In this document: positions 15,139 to 21,681 of the stretch, in pieces
Position numbering within the stretch: the stretch's first letter is position 1
How the letters are laid out: the number at the start of each line of letters is the position of its first letter
NCBI GenBank assembly: GCA_047623555.1
Contig: JBLHMP010000070.1
Span: forward strand, 1 to 21,681
DNA: 21,681 nucleotides
Source of the DNA: NORP181 sp047623555
GTDB lineage: Bacteria; Pseudomonadota; Alphaproteobacteria; Rhodobacterales; Rhodobacteraceae
Direction: 5' to 3'
Program-made: the position numbers and the translations under genes
Notes under the pieces: generated by a model
Told to the model about the DNA's origin: nothing
The model's database searches: none
What the model saw: the letters and a program-made list of their open reading frames with translations, nothing else

Positions 15139-15276
15139 ATGAAAGATAATTCAAAGGTTTACGGCATTTTGGTGCGCGCACCCCGGATGACAAAAGCAGC
15201 CGCCTTTTTACTGGCGACTGCTTTGGCGATTCCGGTATTTACCGTGCTGAGCGTGATCGACTGGCTGTGGCTTTAA
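15139..15276 (+). CDS. 45-residue single-pass membrane protein, unknown
   Basis: Short ORF: MKDNSKVYGILVRAPRMTK, then a hydrophobic segment (AAAFLLATALAIPVFTVLSVIDWLWL) running to the C-terminus. The N-terminus is basic and probably cytoplasmic. The gene fills the gap between the acyltransferase gene (divergent, 37 bases away) and tyrS (convergent, sharing four bases at the stop codons). That snug fit, with no spare sequence on either side, argues that it is real. No strong ribosome binding site is visible, only GGGTTAATAACGCC. I do not recognise the family; a conserved small inner-membrane protein is the likeliest reading. Confidence 0.5.
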   Translation: MKDNSKVYGILVRAPRMTKAAAFLLATALAIPVFTVLSVIDWLWL

Positions 15277-16526
15277 TCGGACAGTTGCACCAAGGCATGG
15301 CGTTTTTTGCCGGCACTTAGTTTGATCGGCGAGGATAACGCTGCGGCATCAATCATCAGCCCGGTATTGCTCAGCGGGGCATCATCCAGACGGGCGCCAT
15401 TTTCGGAGATCAGCCGTTTGGCCTCTTTGCCGGATTTGGCCAGGCCGGATTTGACGATCAGCTGCACGATTGAAATACCGTCGCCGATGTCAGCGGCCGT
15501 GAGAGTCAGGGTTGGCAGATCATCGCCAACGCCCCCTTTTTCAAACACTTCGCGCGATGTGGCGGCGGCGGTGGCAGCCGCGTCGGCGCCGTGGCACAGC
15601 GTTGTGACCTCATTGGCCAGCTGAATTTTGGCGGCGTTAATTTCGGAGCCTTGCAGCGTGCCAAGACGGTCACATTCATCAACCGGAAGTTCAGTATAAA
15701 GCTTTAGGAACCGGCCAACATCGGCATCGGTGGTGTTGCGCCAAAACTGCCAGAACTCGTAAGGGCTGCGCATGTCAGCATTTAGCCAGACTGCACCATC
15801 CGCCGATTTGCCCATTTTCTTGCCATCCGAGGTGGTCAAAAGCGGCGTGGTCAGCCCAAATATCTGGTGATCCAACACCCGGCGCGTGAGGTCGATACCA
15901 TTGACGATATTGCCCCATTGATCCGATCCACCGAACTGAATCAGACAGCCGTACCGCCGATTAAGTTCAAGAAAATCATAGGCTTGCAAGATCATATAGT
16001 TGAATTCAAGGAACGACAGCGATTGTTCGCGATCCAGCCGAGATTTCACCGATTCAAAGGCCAGCATCCGGTTGACCGAAAAATGCCGCCCGATGTCGCG
16101 CAGGAATTCGAGGTAATTCAGGTTGTCCAGCCATTCGGCGTTGTTGATCATCAGCGCATCTGACGGACCATCGCCGTAATCGAGATACTTGGAAAACACC
16201 TGTTTGATGCCATCAATATTGTTGTTGATCTGTGCGTCGGTCAGCAACGGACGCTCGTCCGCACGAAACGACGGATCGCCAACTTTGGTGGTGCCGCCGC
16301 CCATCAATGTAATCGGCTTGTGCCCGGTTTTTTGCAACCAGCGCAGGGTCATGATCTGGATGAGCGAGCCCACATGAAGCGACTTGGCGGTGGCGTCAAA
16401 ACCGATGTAACCGGGCACCACTCCGGCGATCAGGGCATCGTCAAGGCCTTGGTAATCCGTGCAATCGGCAAGAAAGCCGCGTTCCATCATAACTGCAATG
16501 AAATCTGATTTTGGATGATAGGTCAT
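15273..16526 (-). CDS. tyrS: Tyrosyl-tRNA synthetase
   Basis: Class I ligase charging tRNA-Tyr. 417 residues from ATG 16526, which has GAGG six bases upstream and gives the normal N-terminus (MTYHPKSDFIAVMMERGFLADCTD). The open frame runs further upstream, antisense to anmK, but that part is not TyrRS. Marks: YIGFDATAKSLHVGSL with HVGS (51-54) as the HIGH motif, GGGTTKVGDPS, FGGSDQWGNIVNG (198-210) in the tyrosine pocket, and KMGKS (237-241) as the KMSKS loop. The C-terminal S4 RNA-binding domain (about 350-417) includes KSGKEAKRLISENGARLDD. Divergent from anmK with 62 bases between them. Confidence 0.96.
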   Translation of the reverse strand: MTYHPKSDFIAVMMERGFLADCTDYQGLDDALIAGVVPGYIGFDATAKSLHVGSLIQIMTLRWLQKTGHKPITLMGGGTTKVGDPSFRADERPLLTDAQINNNIDGIKQVFSKYLDYGDGPSDALMINNAEWLDNLNYLEFLRDIGRHFSVNRMLAFESVKSRLDREQSLSFLEFNYMILQAYDFLELNRRYGCLIQFGGSDQWGNIVNGIDLTRRVLDHQIFGLTTPLLTTSDGKKMGKSADGAVWLNADMRSPYEFWQFWRNTTDADVGRFLKLYTELPVDECDRLGTLQGSEINAAKIQLANEVTTLCHGADAAATAAATSREVFEKGGVGDDLPTLTLTAADIGDGISIVQLIVKSGLAKSGKEAKRLISENGARLDDAPLSNTGLMIDAAALSSPIKLSAGKKRHALVQLSD

Positions 16527-16588
16527 GGCTTGCCTCTGACGTTGATTGCGACGCAGTGTATAGGCCGCAGCTGAGCAAAGGAAAAGCC

Positions 16589-17713
16589 ATGAACACGGGC
16601 AAACGATCATCCGGGCCAATCCGGGCCTTGGGCGCGATGTCTGGCACGTCGCTGGATGGCGTCGATGGCGCGGTTGTTGCAACTGATGGCGAGCAGATTT
16701 TTGCCTTTGGTGAAACCGGCTATCGTCCTTATGCCGATGCCGAACGCGCCGTGTTGCGCGCCGCCCTGGGGCAGTGGCATGGCGATGGGGTTGAGGCCGC
16801 AGCAGCAGTGGTTGACGCGGCCCATGCCGAGGCATTGGCTGGGTTTGAAGCGGTTGATTTGGTTGGGTTTCACGGCCAGACACTGGCACATGAGCCACAT
16901 GGCCGCGGCACATTACAGGTGGGCAATGGCGCGGCATTGGCCGAGGCTTTGCAAACGCCGGTGGTCTGGGATTTTCGCAGCGGTGATGTGGCGATGGGCG
17001 GCGAAGGCGCTCCGCTGGCGCCGTTTTTTCACTTTGCCTGTGCGCGCTGGATCAAAGCAACGGCGCCTTTGTGTTTTCTGAACCTTGGTGGTGTTGGCAA
17101 TCTGACCTATGTCGATCCGTCCTTTGATGCGCCCGATGACGTTGGGGCTTTGCTGGCGTTTGATACCGGGCCTGCCAATGCGCCGGTCAATGATTTGATG
17201 TTGGCGCGAATGGGCGTTGAAATGGATCGCGACGGCGCATTGGCGGCGCAGGGCACAGTTGAAACCGGCGCGCTGGAGTTATTTTTAGCCGAGCCGTATT
17301 TTGCCAAGATGCCGCCTAAATCTTTGGACCGAAATGATTTTTCAGAAATGATTGCATTGGTGGGAGAACTAAGTGACGCCGACGCCGCAGCAACCCTGAC
17401 GGCCATGTGTGCAGCTGGCGTGGCGCAGGGTGTTGAGCATTGTCCAACCCCGCCGGACCGGATTTTGGTCACCGGTGGCGGGCGGCACAATCCGGTGTTG
17501 ATGCAGATGCTAGAGGTATCGTTGGATTGCCCGGTTCTGCCGGTGGAGACCGTTGGCTTGGACGGTGATATGCTCGAGGCGCAGGCCTTTGCCTATCTGG
17601 CCGTGCGGGTAAAGCGTGGGCTGGCGACATCCTGCCCCGGCACCACTGGGGTCAGGGCGAGCGTTGGTGGCGGTATTCTTAGTGTTCCAGAGAGCGCACA
17701 TAGTCAGCCGTGA
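16589..17713 (+). CDS. anmK: Anhydro-N-acetylmuramic acid kinase
   Basis: Phosphorylates and opens 1,6-anhydro-MurNAc to MurNAc-6-phosphate in cell-wall recycling. 374 residues from ATG 16589, which has AAAGGA seven bases upstream; an earlier in-frame ATG at 16511 would add 26 residues that lie inside the tyrS start and do not fit. Marks: MSGTSLDGVD (17-26) in the ATP-binding site, GFHGQTLAH, FLNLGGVGNLTY, FDTGPANAPVND and VTGGGRHNP. It works downstream of NagZ, encoded at 1662. The 3' end overlaps the convergent desaturase gene by 35 bases, so the last 11 codons are read on both strands. Confidence 0.95.
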   Translation: MNTGKRSSGPIRALGAMSGTSLDGVDGAVVATDGEQIFAFGETGYRPYADAERAVLRAALGQWHGDGVEAAAAVVDAAHAEALAGFEAVDLVGFHGQTLAHEPHGRGTLQVGNGAALAEALQTPVVWDFRSGDVAMGGEGAPLAPFFHFACARWIKATAPLCFLNLGGVGNLTYVDPSFDAPDDVGALLAFDTGPANAPVNDLMLARMGVEMDRDGALAAQGTVETGALELFLAEPYFAKMPPKSLDRNDFSEMIALVGELSDADAAATLTAMCAAGVAQGVEHCPTPPDRILVTGGGRHNPVLMQMLEVSLDCPVLPVETVGLDGDMLEAQAFAYLAVRVKRGLATSCPGTTGVRASVGGGILSVPESAHSQP

Positions 17714-18569
17714 ATTGACCGTAGCCATCTGAGGTTGATTTCAGGTGCTCTTGGGTGATGTCGTTCAGCGCGGGCAGTTGGTGAAACGGCACATTGGGAA
17801 AACTGTGATGTTCGGCGTGATAGGGCATGTTCCAGGCCAGCGCGCGGATCAGGCGGTTGGTGAATGTGGTGCGGGTGTTTTGCAGCATGTCGGCCACAGG
17901 CGGGCACAAGCCATGTTCGGCCAACAGGTACAGGCGTAAAAACGGTTGTCCGACAAGCACCGGAATAATCCAGATCCACAGCAATAGCGGCGTGTAAAAC
18001 AGGCTACTGGCGGTGAGGCCATAGAGGATCAGAATCAGCGAGGCTTCGCTCCGCATGGTGTTATGGCGACGTTTGGGCAGGTAGGGTGCCCTGATCTTGC
18101 CGGTGGCATTGCCCCACAGCAGGCGCAGATTGCCACGCCAATAGAGCACGCCGCTGAGATAGATGAGCATGTCCAAACGCGATGTCGGGCGTCCGCCGCC
18201 GGCCAATTCGGGGTCGTGATCGGGATCATTGGTGTGTTTATGATGCGCCAGATGGAAGTACCGAAACCAGACAAAGGGCAGGGCGAGAACCGGCGCAATG
18301 GCGTGGCCGATAAATTCGTTGATCCAAACGCTGCGAAACGGGGTTTGATGGGTGCATTCGTGGCTGAGGGTGAACAGGAACACCAACAGGATGCCCTGTG
18401 GCAGCATCAGCATCGGCCAAAACGGTATCTGCAGTATGATACCCAGTGTGGTGAGCGTGAGAACCGCCAGATAAAGCAGCAAATGCCGCAGACCTGCCCG
18501 GTCCGAACGCGCGATCAGGTTGGTTTTTGCCGCGGGCGACAGCGATTTGAGCAGCTTAACATGGGTCAT
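17679..18569 (-). CDS. Membrane fatty acid desaturase
   Basis: Integral-membrane di-iron desaturase of 296 residues. Three His boxes are present: HECTH (70-74), HLAHHKH (106-112) and HAEHH (251-255), all needed for the iron centre. Hydrophobic stretches at about 29-66, 84-103 and 178-213 fit the usual four membrane helices with the boxes on the cytoplasmic side. The form is shorter than the ~350-residue DesA-type enzymes and could act on acyl chains or another lipid, so the substrate is uncertain. The stop lies within the end of anmK. Upstream, the gap to the cupin gene contains only a small inverted repeat. No clear ribosome binding site is seen before ATG 18569. Confidence 0.85.
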   Translation of the reverse strand: MTHVKLLKSLSPAAKTNLIARSDRAGLRHLLLYLAVLTLTTLGIILQIPFWPMLMLPQGILLVFLFTLSHECTHQTPFRSVWINEFIGHAIAPVLALPFVWFRYFHLAHHKHTNDPDHDPELAGGGRPTSRLDMLIYLSGVLYWRGNLRLLWGNATGKIRAPYLPKRRHNTMRSEASLILILYGLTASSLFYTPLLLWIWIIPVLVGQPFLRLYLLAEHGLCPPVADMLQNTRTTFTNRLIRALAWNMPYHAEHHSFPNVPFHQLPALNDITQEHLKSTSDGYGQFTADYVRSLEH

Positions 18570-18620
18570 GGTGCAAGAGTGGTCTGGAATGCTCCTTGGG
18601 GCAAGCCGTGATCCAAAGGA

Positions 18621-18634
18621 ATGCGCAGGCGCAT
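18621..18634 (-). terminator. Short inverted repeat after the cupin gene
   Basis: ATGCGC-AG-GCGCAT lies 10 bases after the cupin stop on the minus strand, before the desaturase start. The effective loop would be larger, leaving a 4-bp stem, and there is only a weak T tract. It is a doubtful terminator. Confidence 0.2.
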
Positions 18635-18644
18635 GAGTCCTGAT

Positions 18645-19118
18645 TTATTGGTGCAAATGGCGGATGTTGCGGTGCGAGCCGGGATCGGCACGTGGAATGT
18701 CAAACCCGGGATCGGCCAGCGTGAAGCCCGAGAATTGAAACCCGGGGGAAACGGTGCAACTGACCAGCGTATAATCTCCGGTGCTGCGTGCTGCCTGCCA
18801 GTGACATTCAGGCACGATGAGTTGTGGCGCGCCTTTGGTTAGGTCGGGTGTCAGCAGATGATCAATCGCCGGGCCCTGGTCTGTGGCACTAAGGGACAGG
18901 ATCAGCGGAGCGCCAGCATGATACAGCCAGATTTCGGTGGCATCGACCTTGTGCCAGTGACTGGATTCGCCACTTTGCAGCAGGAAATAGATGCAGGTGC
19001 TGCTGGCTCGCCCGTCATTGGCCGGCCTGTCATTTTCGCCCTGCCATGTTTGGCGATACCAGCCACCTTCGGGATGTTGAGAGAGCTGTAAGTGGTCAAT
19101 AATCTGTGCCGGGGTCAT
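18645..19118 (-). CDS. DUF985 cupin-fold protein
   Basis: 157 residues, cytoplasmic, of the DUF985 cupin family (the group with E. coli-unrelated YML079w-type proteins); no reaction is established. Marks: HPEGGWYRQTW near the start, STCIYFLLQSGESSHWHKVDATEIWLYHAG, where the His residues and Glu fit the cupin metal or ligand site, VPECHWQAARS, and SCTVSPGFQFSGFTLAD. I chose ATG 19118 because AAGGA lies six to seven bases upstream; the open frame upstream reaches 19190 but adds residues that do not fit. The gene is divergent from selO with 72 bases between them. Confidence 0.88.
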   Translation of the reverse strand: MTPAQIIDHLQLSQHPEGGWYRQTWQGENDRPANDGRASSTCIYFLLQSGESSHWHKVDATEIWLYHAGAPLILSLSATDQGPAIDHLLTPDLTKGAPQLIVPECHWQAARSTGDYTLVSCTVSPGFQFSGFTLADPGFDIPRADPGSHRNIRHLHQ

Positions 19119-19190
19119 GCGGAAATCCTTTTGGTTTGGCCGATGCATCAGACCTATGGCAATTATACATATAAGGTTTATGTATTGCAC

Positions 19191-20609
19191 ATGAGTTTAA
19201 TAATCCCTTTTGACAACAGTTTCGCTCGCCTTCCAACGGCGTTTTATACAGCCCAGACCCCCAGTCCGGTAAAAACGCCGCATTTGGTGGCGTTTAACGC
19301 CGATTTGGCGCGATTGTTGGGCATTTCTGTTGGTGATACCGACGAATTGGCGCAGGTGTTTGCCGGGAATCAGGTTCCGGACGGTGCCATTCCGATTGCA
19401 CAAAATTATGCCGGGCACCAGTTTGGCCAGTATAATCCACAGCTTGGCGATGGTCGCGCGGTTCTGTTGGGCGAAACCGTCGGCACTGATGGGCTGCGTC
19501 GTGATATCCAGCTTAAGGGCGCCGGGCGCACGGCGTATTCGCGGTCTGGCGACGGGCGCGCCTGGCTGGGCCCGGTGCTGCGGGAATATGTGGTGTCCGA
19601 GGCAATGTTTGCGCTTGGTATCTCTACCACCCGTGCATTGGCGGTGGTTGAAACTGGCGAAACCGTGGTGCGCGAAACCTTGCTGCCTGGCGCGGTTCTG
19701 ACCCGCGTTGCGGCTAGCCACCTGCGGGTTGGTACATTTCAGGTGTTTGCAGCGCGTGGCGATCTGGCCAGCCTGCGCACCTTGACGGACTATGCAATTG
19801 CCCGCCATTATCCGGACGCAGATGGGCCGATGGGATTACTGCGGGCGGTGCGCGATGCACAGGCGCAATTGATTGCTGGGTGGATGTCGGTTGGGTTTAT
19901 CCACGGCGTGATGAACACCGATAATTCGTCGATTTCCGGTGAAACCATTGATTACGGGCCCTGTGCGTTCATGGATACCTATCACCCGGATACGGTTTTT
20001 AGCTCGATTGATCGGCGCGGTCGCTATGCCTATTCCAATCAACCCGACATCGCGGTGTGGAACTTGGCACAGTTGGCCACGTCGCTGATCCGCCAGATGG
20101 ACGATCAGGATGCCGCAGTCGAGGAAGCAACCGAAATCGTGCACGCGATGCCTGCGCTGATTGAGGCAAACTGGCTGGCGCGGTTCCGTGCCAAGCTTGG
20201 GATCAGCAGTGAACAGGCCGGTGATATGGCGTTGATCACGGATCTGCTGGACCACATGGCCAAACAAAACGCCGATTTCACCAATACGTTCCGCGCCCTT
20301 GGGGCGGGGACGGCGCGCGATCAGTTTAGCGACCCTGCGGTCTTTGAGGACTGGGCCGAGGGTTGGACTGCGCGCCTCGCGTCAGAGCCGGATGCGCAAA
20401 ACACGATGGCGGCTGCCAATCCGGTCTTTATCCCGCGAAATCATCGTATTGAGCAGATGATCAAGGCTGCAGTCGCCGGTGACTACACGCCATTTCACCG
20501 CCTCAATAAAGTACTGGCCACCCCATACAGGCCGCAACCCGACGACATGGACCTGACCCGTCCCCCAACCAAACCTGAGGTCGTGGAGGCAACGTTCTGC
20601 GGAACCTAA
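19191..20609 (+). CDS. selO: Protein adenylyltransferase SelO (YdiU family)
   Basis: Pseudokinase-fold enzyme that transfers AMP to proteins (AMPylation), linked to oxidative-stress response. 472 residues from ATG 19191, which gives the family N-terminus MSLIIPFDNSFARLP; no good ribosome binding site lies at the usual distance, only AAGG about 14 bases upstream. Marks: AGHQFGQYNPQLGDGRA (74-90), QLKGAGRTAYSRSGDGRAWLGP (107-128), GVMNTDNSSISGETIDYGPCAFMD (239-262) with the metal-binding and catalytic Asp 244, Asn 245 and Asp 254. The C-terminus is TFCGT: Cys stands at the place where eukaryotic SelO has selenocysteine. TATACA at 19164 could be a -10 element without a clear -35. Region after the gene is decayed DNA. 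Confidence 0.95.
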   Translation: MSLIIPFDNSFARLPTAFYTAQTPSPVKTPHLVAFNADLARLLGISVGDTDELAQVFAGNQVPDGAIPIAQNYAGHQFGQYNPQLGDGRAVLLGETVGTDGLRRDIQLKGAGRTAYSRSGDGRAWLGPVLREYVVSEAMFALGISTTRALAVVETGETVVRETLLPGAVLTRVAASHLRVGTFQVFAARGDLASLRTLTDYAIARHYPDADGPMGLLRAVRDAQAQLIAGWMSVGFIHGVMNTDNSSISGETIDYGPCAFMDTYHPDTVFSSIDRRGRYAYSNQPDIAVWNLAQLATSLIRQMDDQDAAVEEATEIVHAMPALIEANWLARFRAKLGISSEQAGDMALITDLLDHMAKQNADFTNTFRALGAGTARDQFSDPAVFEDWAEGWTARLASEPDAQNTMAAANPVFIPRNHRIEQMIKAAVAGDYTPFHRLNKVLATPYRPQPDDMDLTRPPTKPEVVEATFCGT

Positions 20610-20616
20610 ACCTCTT

Positions 20617-20674
20617 TCTTCTTTCCAAAAATATCCCGCCGGAGGCTCCCAATGGGCCGGGCCATTTTATTTTT
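20617..20674 (+). repeat. Intergenic motif with CGCCGGAGGC and a T-rich tail after selO
   Basis: Just after selO, a pyrimidine tract and CCAAAAATATCCCGCCGGAGGC are followed by GGCTCCC-AAT-GGGCC, which can form a short bulged hairpin, and then ATTTTATTTTT. It may serve as the selO terminator. From memory, sequences close to TTTCCAAAAATA...CCGCCGGAGGC recur in intergenic regions of Rhodobacterales; I cannot verify the count here. There is no second copy in this window. Confidence 0.35.
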
Positions 20675-20747
20675 GACCATGGCGCACATGATATTTTGCA
20701 TTGTGCTCTTGTCTAACGTGCTTGGCTCTTTGGTTTTTCTGTCCTGA
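20652..20747 (+). CDS. Possible 31-residue hydrophobic peptide
   Basis: ATG at 20652 follows GGAGG by seven bases, the strongest ribosome binding site sequence in this part of the window. The frame encodes a hydrophobic peptide (MGRAILFLTMAHMIFCIVLL and on to GSLVFLS) that could span the membrane once. Its size and character resemble toxic or regulatory micropeptides. However, the GGAGG belongs to the recurring intergenic motif just described, and a 31-codon frame can arise by chance. Treat as a candidate only. Confidence 0.25.
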   Translation: MGRAILFLTMAHMIFCIVLLSNVLGSLVFLS

Positions 20748-20795
20748 TTGAAATGGTGAAACCGCTCCCACTGGTCTGATGTCTGGCGCTTGTGA

Positions 20796-21023
20796 TCACC
20801 GTAGGTCACTCACTCCGATTTGAAACCCCAAAGCAATAATCTGCCCTTCGGCGGCGACCAACGGATCGCCAGGCATGTTGATTTCTAGGCCGTGCTCACC
20901 AGCGATGGTCTCCATGATGTTCTTGATCGTCTTATCATCCCAGTTTCGGGTCTTTTGCTCTTTGATTGATCCGCCCAGGTTGACCGCCTTGCGGTGCAGC
21001 TTGACGGTGAGGCTGCGATCCAA
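20796..21023 (-). pseudogene. Fragment of phage late-control / tail protein D
   Basis: About 75 residues remain in one frame, opening with TTG. The stretch KAVNLGGSIKEQKTRNWDDK, followed by TIKNIMETIAGEHGLEINMPGDPLVA, matches what I know of the middle of phage gpD-type tail proteins (late control D, which forms part of the tail spike or hub in P2-like phages): an xxxQKTRxWDDxTxxxIxxTIAxEHGL pattern. A full protein would be 300-400 residues; both flanks are lost and a stop precedes the TTG in frame. No intact tail genes surround it. The next 70 bases upstream give only broken frames. Confidence 0.6.
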
Positions 21024-21128
21024 TCACTAAGAGCGTTTCGGACGCTCCTAGATCGTGTGGATGAAGAGACCTTAGCAGCCACCAAGCCGCGCGATCTGCA
21101 ATGATCCGAAAAAGGCGACGTCGCATCA

Positions 21129-21476
21129 TCATCCGCACTCCCGTTCAAACGCTTCGCGGACCAGCACACTGCTATGCTCTGCCACGCGCCGTGCCGCCCA
21201 GTTCAATGCAGATACGGTATCTGGTGATGTTGTATCCAGCATGATTTTAAGGGAAAATTTGACCGGTTCCGCCTAGGAAAACCCCTTAAGGGCATCCTCG
21301 GGGACACGGGATATAGCCGCGTCAAACGAAGTGTGGCGCATGATCATGCTGCTACCTTGGCCAAGCGCGCGGCCTCTTTGATCATACGCTTGCTATAGGC
21401 CGCTGTGTCGAGTTCTCGCCCCGCCACTTCAATTAGGCGGCTTCTCATCGCGCGGCACGATCACCTCCTCAGTCAT
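21129..21476 (-). pseudogene. Run of short broken ORFs, probably prophage remnant
   Basis: Three short frames follow each other on the minus strand. MTEEVIVPRDEKPPN ends at 21429. A 34-codon frame starts at 21448 (MRSRLIEVAGRELDTAAYSK...) and ends at 21344. A third starts at 21347 with ATGA overlap (MIMRHTSFDAAISRVPEDAL...), meets an amber stop at 21273-21275, and continues in frame to 21129 (...LNWAARRVAEHSSVLVREAF). GAGGAGG-like sequence lies ahead of some starts. I do not recognise any family. The overlaps look like old translational coupling and the amber stop like decay. The position between the gpD piece and the repressor piece suggests phage origin. Confidence 0.4.
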
Positions 21477-21587
21477 TTCGGTGCGTGGTGACAGTATGGA
21501 ACCGGACCTCAATGAGGATGATCTTGTTTTGCTGGATCACGCCCAAACCGACCTGAAAGACAGCCATATATACGTTATGCGGTCTCG
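21472..21587 (+). pseudogene. Fragment of S24-peptidase phage repressor (CI/LexA-like C-terminal domain)
   Basis: On the plus strand the frame reads VRGDSMEPDLNEDDLVLLDH and continues AQTDLKDSHIYVMRSR. This is the core of the peptidase S24 domain of phage repressors: the nucleophile Ser in GDSMEP, the GDLVLVD-like strand and the GIYV strand. The DNA-binding N-terminus and the part with the catalytic Lys are missing. On the left, the match stops at about 21478, next to the minus-strand ORF remnants; on the right it stops where the IS-like end begins (21588). It is a dead fragment that marks a former lysogenic phage. Confidence 0.7.
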
Positions 21588-21681
21588 TGTTGAGCGACAA
21601 CCACCTTGACCGGTAGCGACAACTACCTTGGCCGGTGGGGCTGGCCCCAAGACAGGGCGGCCCCGGGGTGGGGCCGCCCCC
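21588..21681. mobile_element. Terminal part of a probable IS21-family insertion sequence (continues outside)
   Basis: The sequence begins TGTTGAGCGACAA and has two tandem 22-bp copies (21593-21614 and 21615-21636) that differ at two positions; their shared core is AGCGACAAC, then Y, ACCTTG, R, CCGGT. A TG start and multiple terminal repeats are typical of IS21-type elements. It breaks the S24 repressor frame. Beyond it lie GC-rich hairpins. No transposase gene is visible, since the window ends 94 bases in; the family call is by pattern only. Confidence 0.5.
21655..21679. repeat. Perfect 10-bp GC-rich inverted repeat
   Basis: GGGCGGCCCC and GGGGCCGCCC flank a 5-base loop (GGGGT), preceded by the smaller repeat GGGGC-TG-GCCCC at 21637-21647. 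In IS elements such a hairpin next to the end can shield the transposase gene from outside transcripts; here that role is inferred. Confidence 0.6.

Noticed and set aside
16527..16937. Long N-terminal extension of tyrS on the minus strand
   Set aside because: The extra ~137 residues are antisense to anmK, rich in Pro/His/Arg and unlike TyrRS; ATG 16526 has a good ribosome binding site.
19837..20267. Minus-strand ORF of about 143 residues inside selO
   Set aside because: Shadow of selO in another frame; Arg/His-rich composition typical of antisense reading.
20606..20809. 67-residue minus-strand ORF after selO
   Set aside because: Its C-terminal part is just the antisense of the intergenic motif, it has no recognised domain, and no good ribosome binding site was seen.
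1..21681. CRISPR arrays, rRNA genes, riboswitches
   Set aside because: Looked for regular repeats with spacers, conserved rRNA segments and known riboswitch cores; none seen by eye.

Overview
The window looks like chromosomal DNA of an alphaproteobacterium of the order Rhodobacterales, probably the Roseobacter group. The grounds are the argS / SPOR-protein / nagZ / scpA / scpB cluster, the DUF177 / rpmF / plsX / fabH / ihfA / MerR / tRNA-Pro order, a double-length dCTP deaminase, and bamE next to an OlsB-type N-acyltransferase. These assignments rest on recognising protein families by eye; no search was run.

Layout. 1-4097 (+): the end of argS, then a tight run of a membrane-anchored SPOR protein, NagZ, ScpA and ScpB, the last three with overlapping start and stop codons. 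It links peptidoglycan turnover, division and chromosome segregation. 4252-4548 (+): a small basic protein of unknown role. 4610-5843 (-): dcd, and upstream of it tRNA-Pro(GGG) with its own terminator and candidate promoter. 5902-10205 (-): DUF177, rpmF, plsX, fabH, ihfA and a MerR-type regulator, a conserved ribosome and fatty-acid/phospholipid synthesis block. 10292-13385 (+): bamE, an olsB-like gene and a Uup-type ABC-F ATPase. 13382-15101 (-): an SDR dehydrogenase and a GNAT-type acyltransferase. 15139-15276 (+): a 45-residue single-pass membrane ORF. 15273-16526 (-): tyrS. 16589-17713 (+): anmK. 17679-19118 (-): a membrane desaturase and a DUF985 cupin. 19191-20609 (+): selO.

The last ~1.07 kb (20610-21681) differs in character. 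It holds no intact recognisable gene but several remnants: a piece resembling phage late-control/tail protein D (-), a string of short broken ORFs (-), a fragment of an S24-peptidase phage repressor (+), and at the right edge what looks like the end of an IS21-type insertion sequence with two tandem 22-bp repeats. I read this as a decayed prophage cut by an insertion element that continues past the window.

Functional links: NagZ (releases GlcNAc and anhydro-MurNAc products) and AnmK (phosphorylates anhydro-MurNAc) are successive steps of cell-wall recycling, about 15 kb apart. PlsX, FabH, the OlsB-like enzyme, the desaturase and the SDR dehydrogenase all concern acyl chains or membrane lipids. 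BamE and the SPOR protein are envelope proteins. No clearly new biological system stands out; most of the window is core genome. The points most worth checking are the prophage/IS junction, a 31-codon hydrophobic ORF with a strong ribosome binding site just after selO, two competing hairpins at the ABC-F start, and an operator-like palindrome upstream of the SDR gene.
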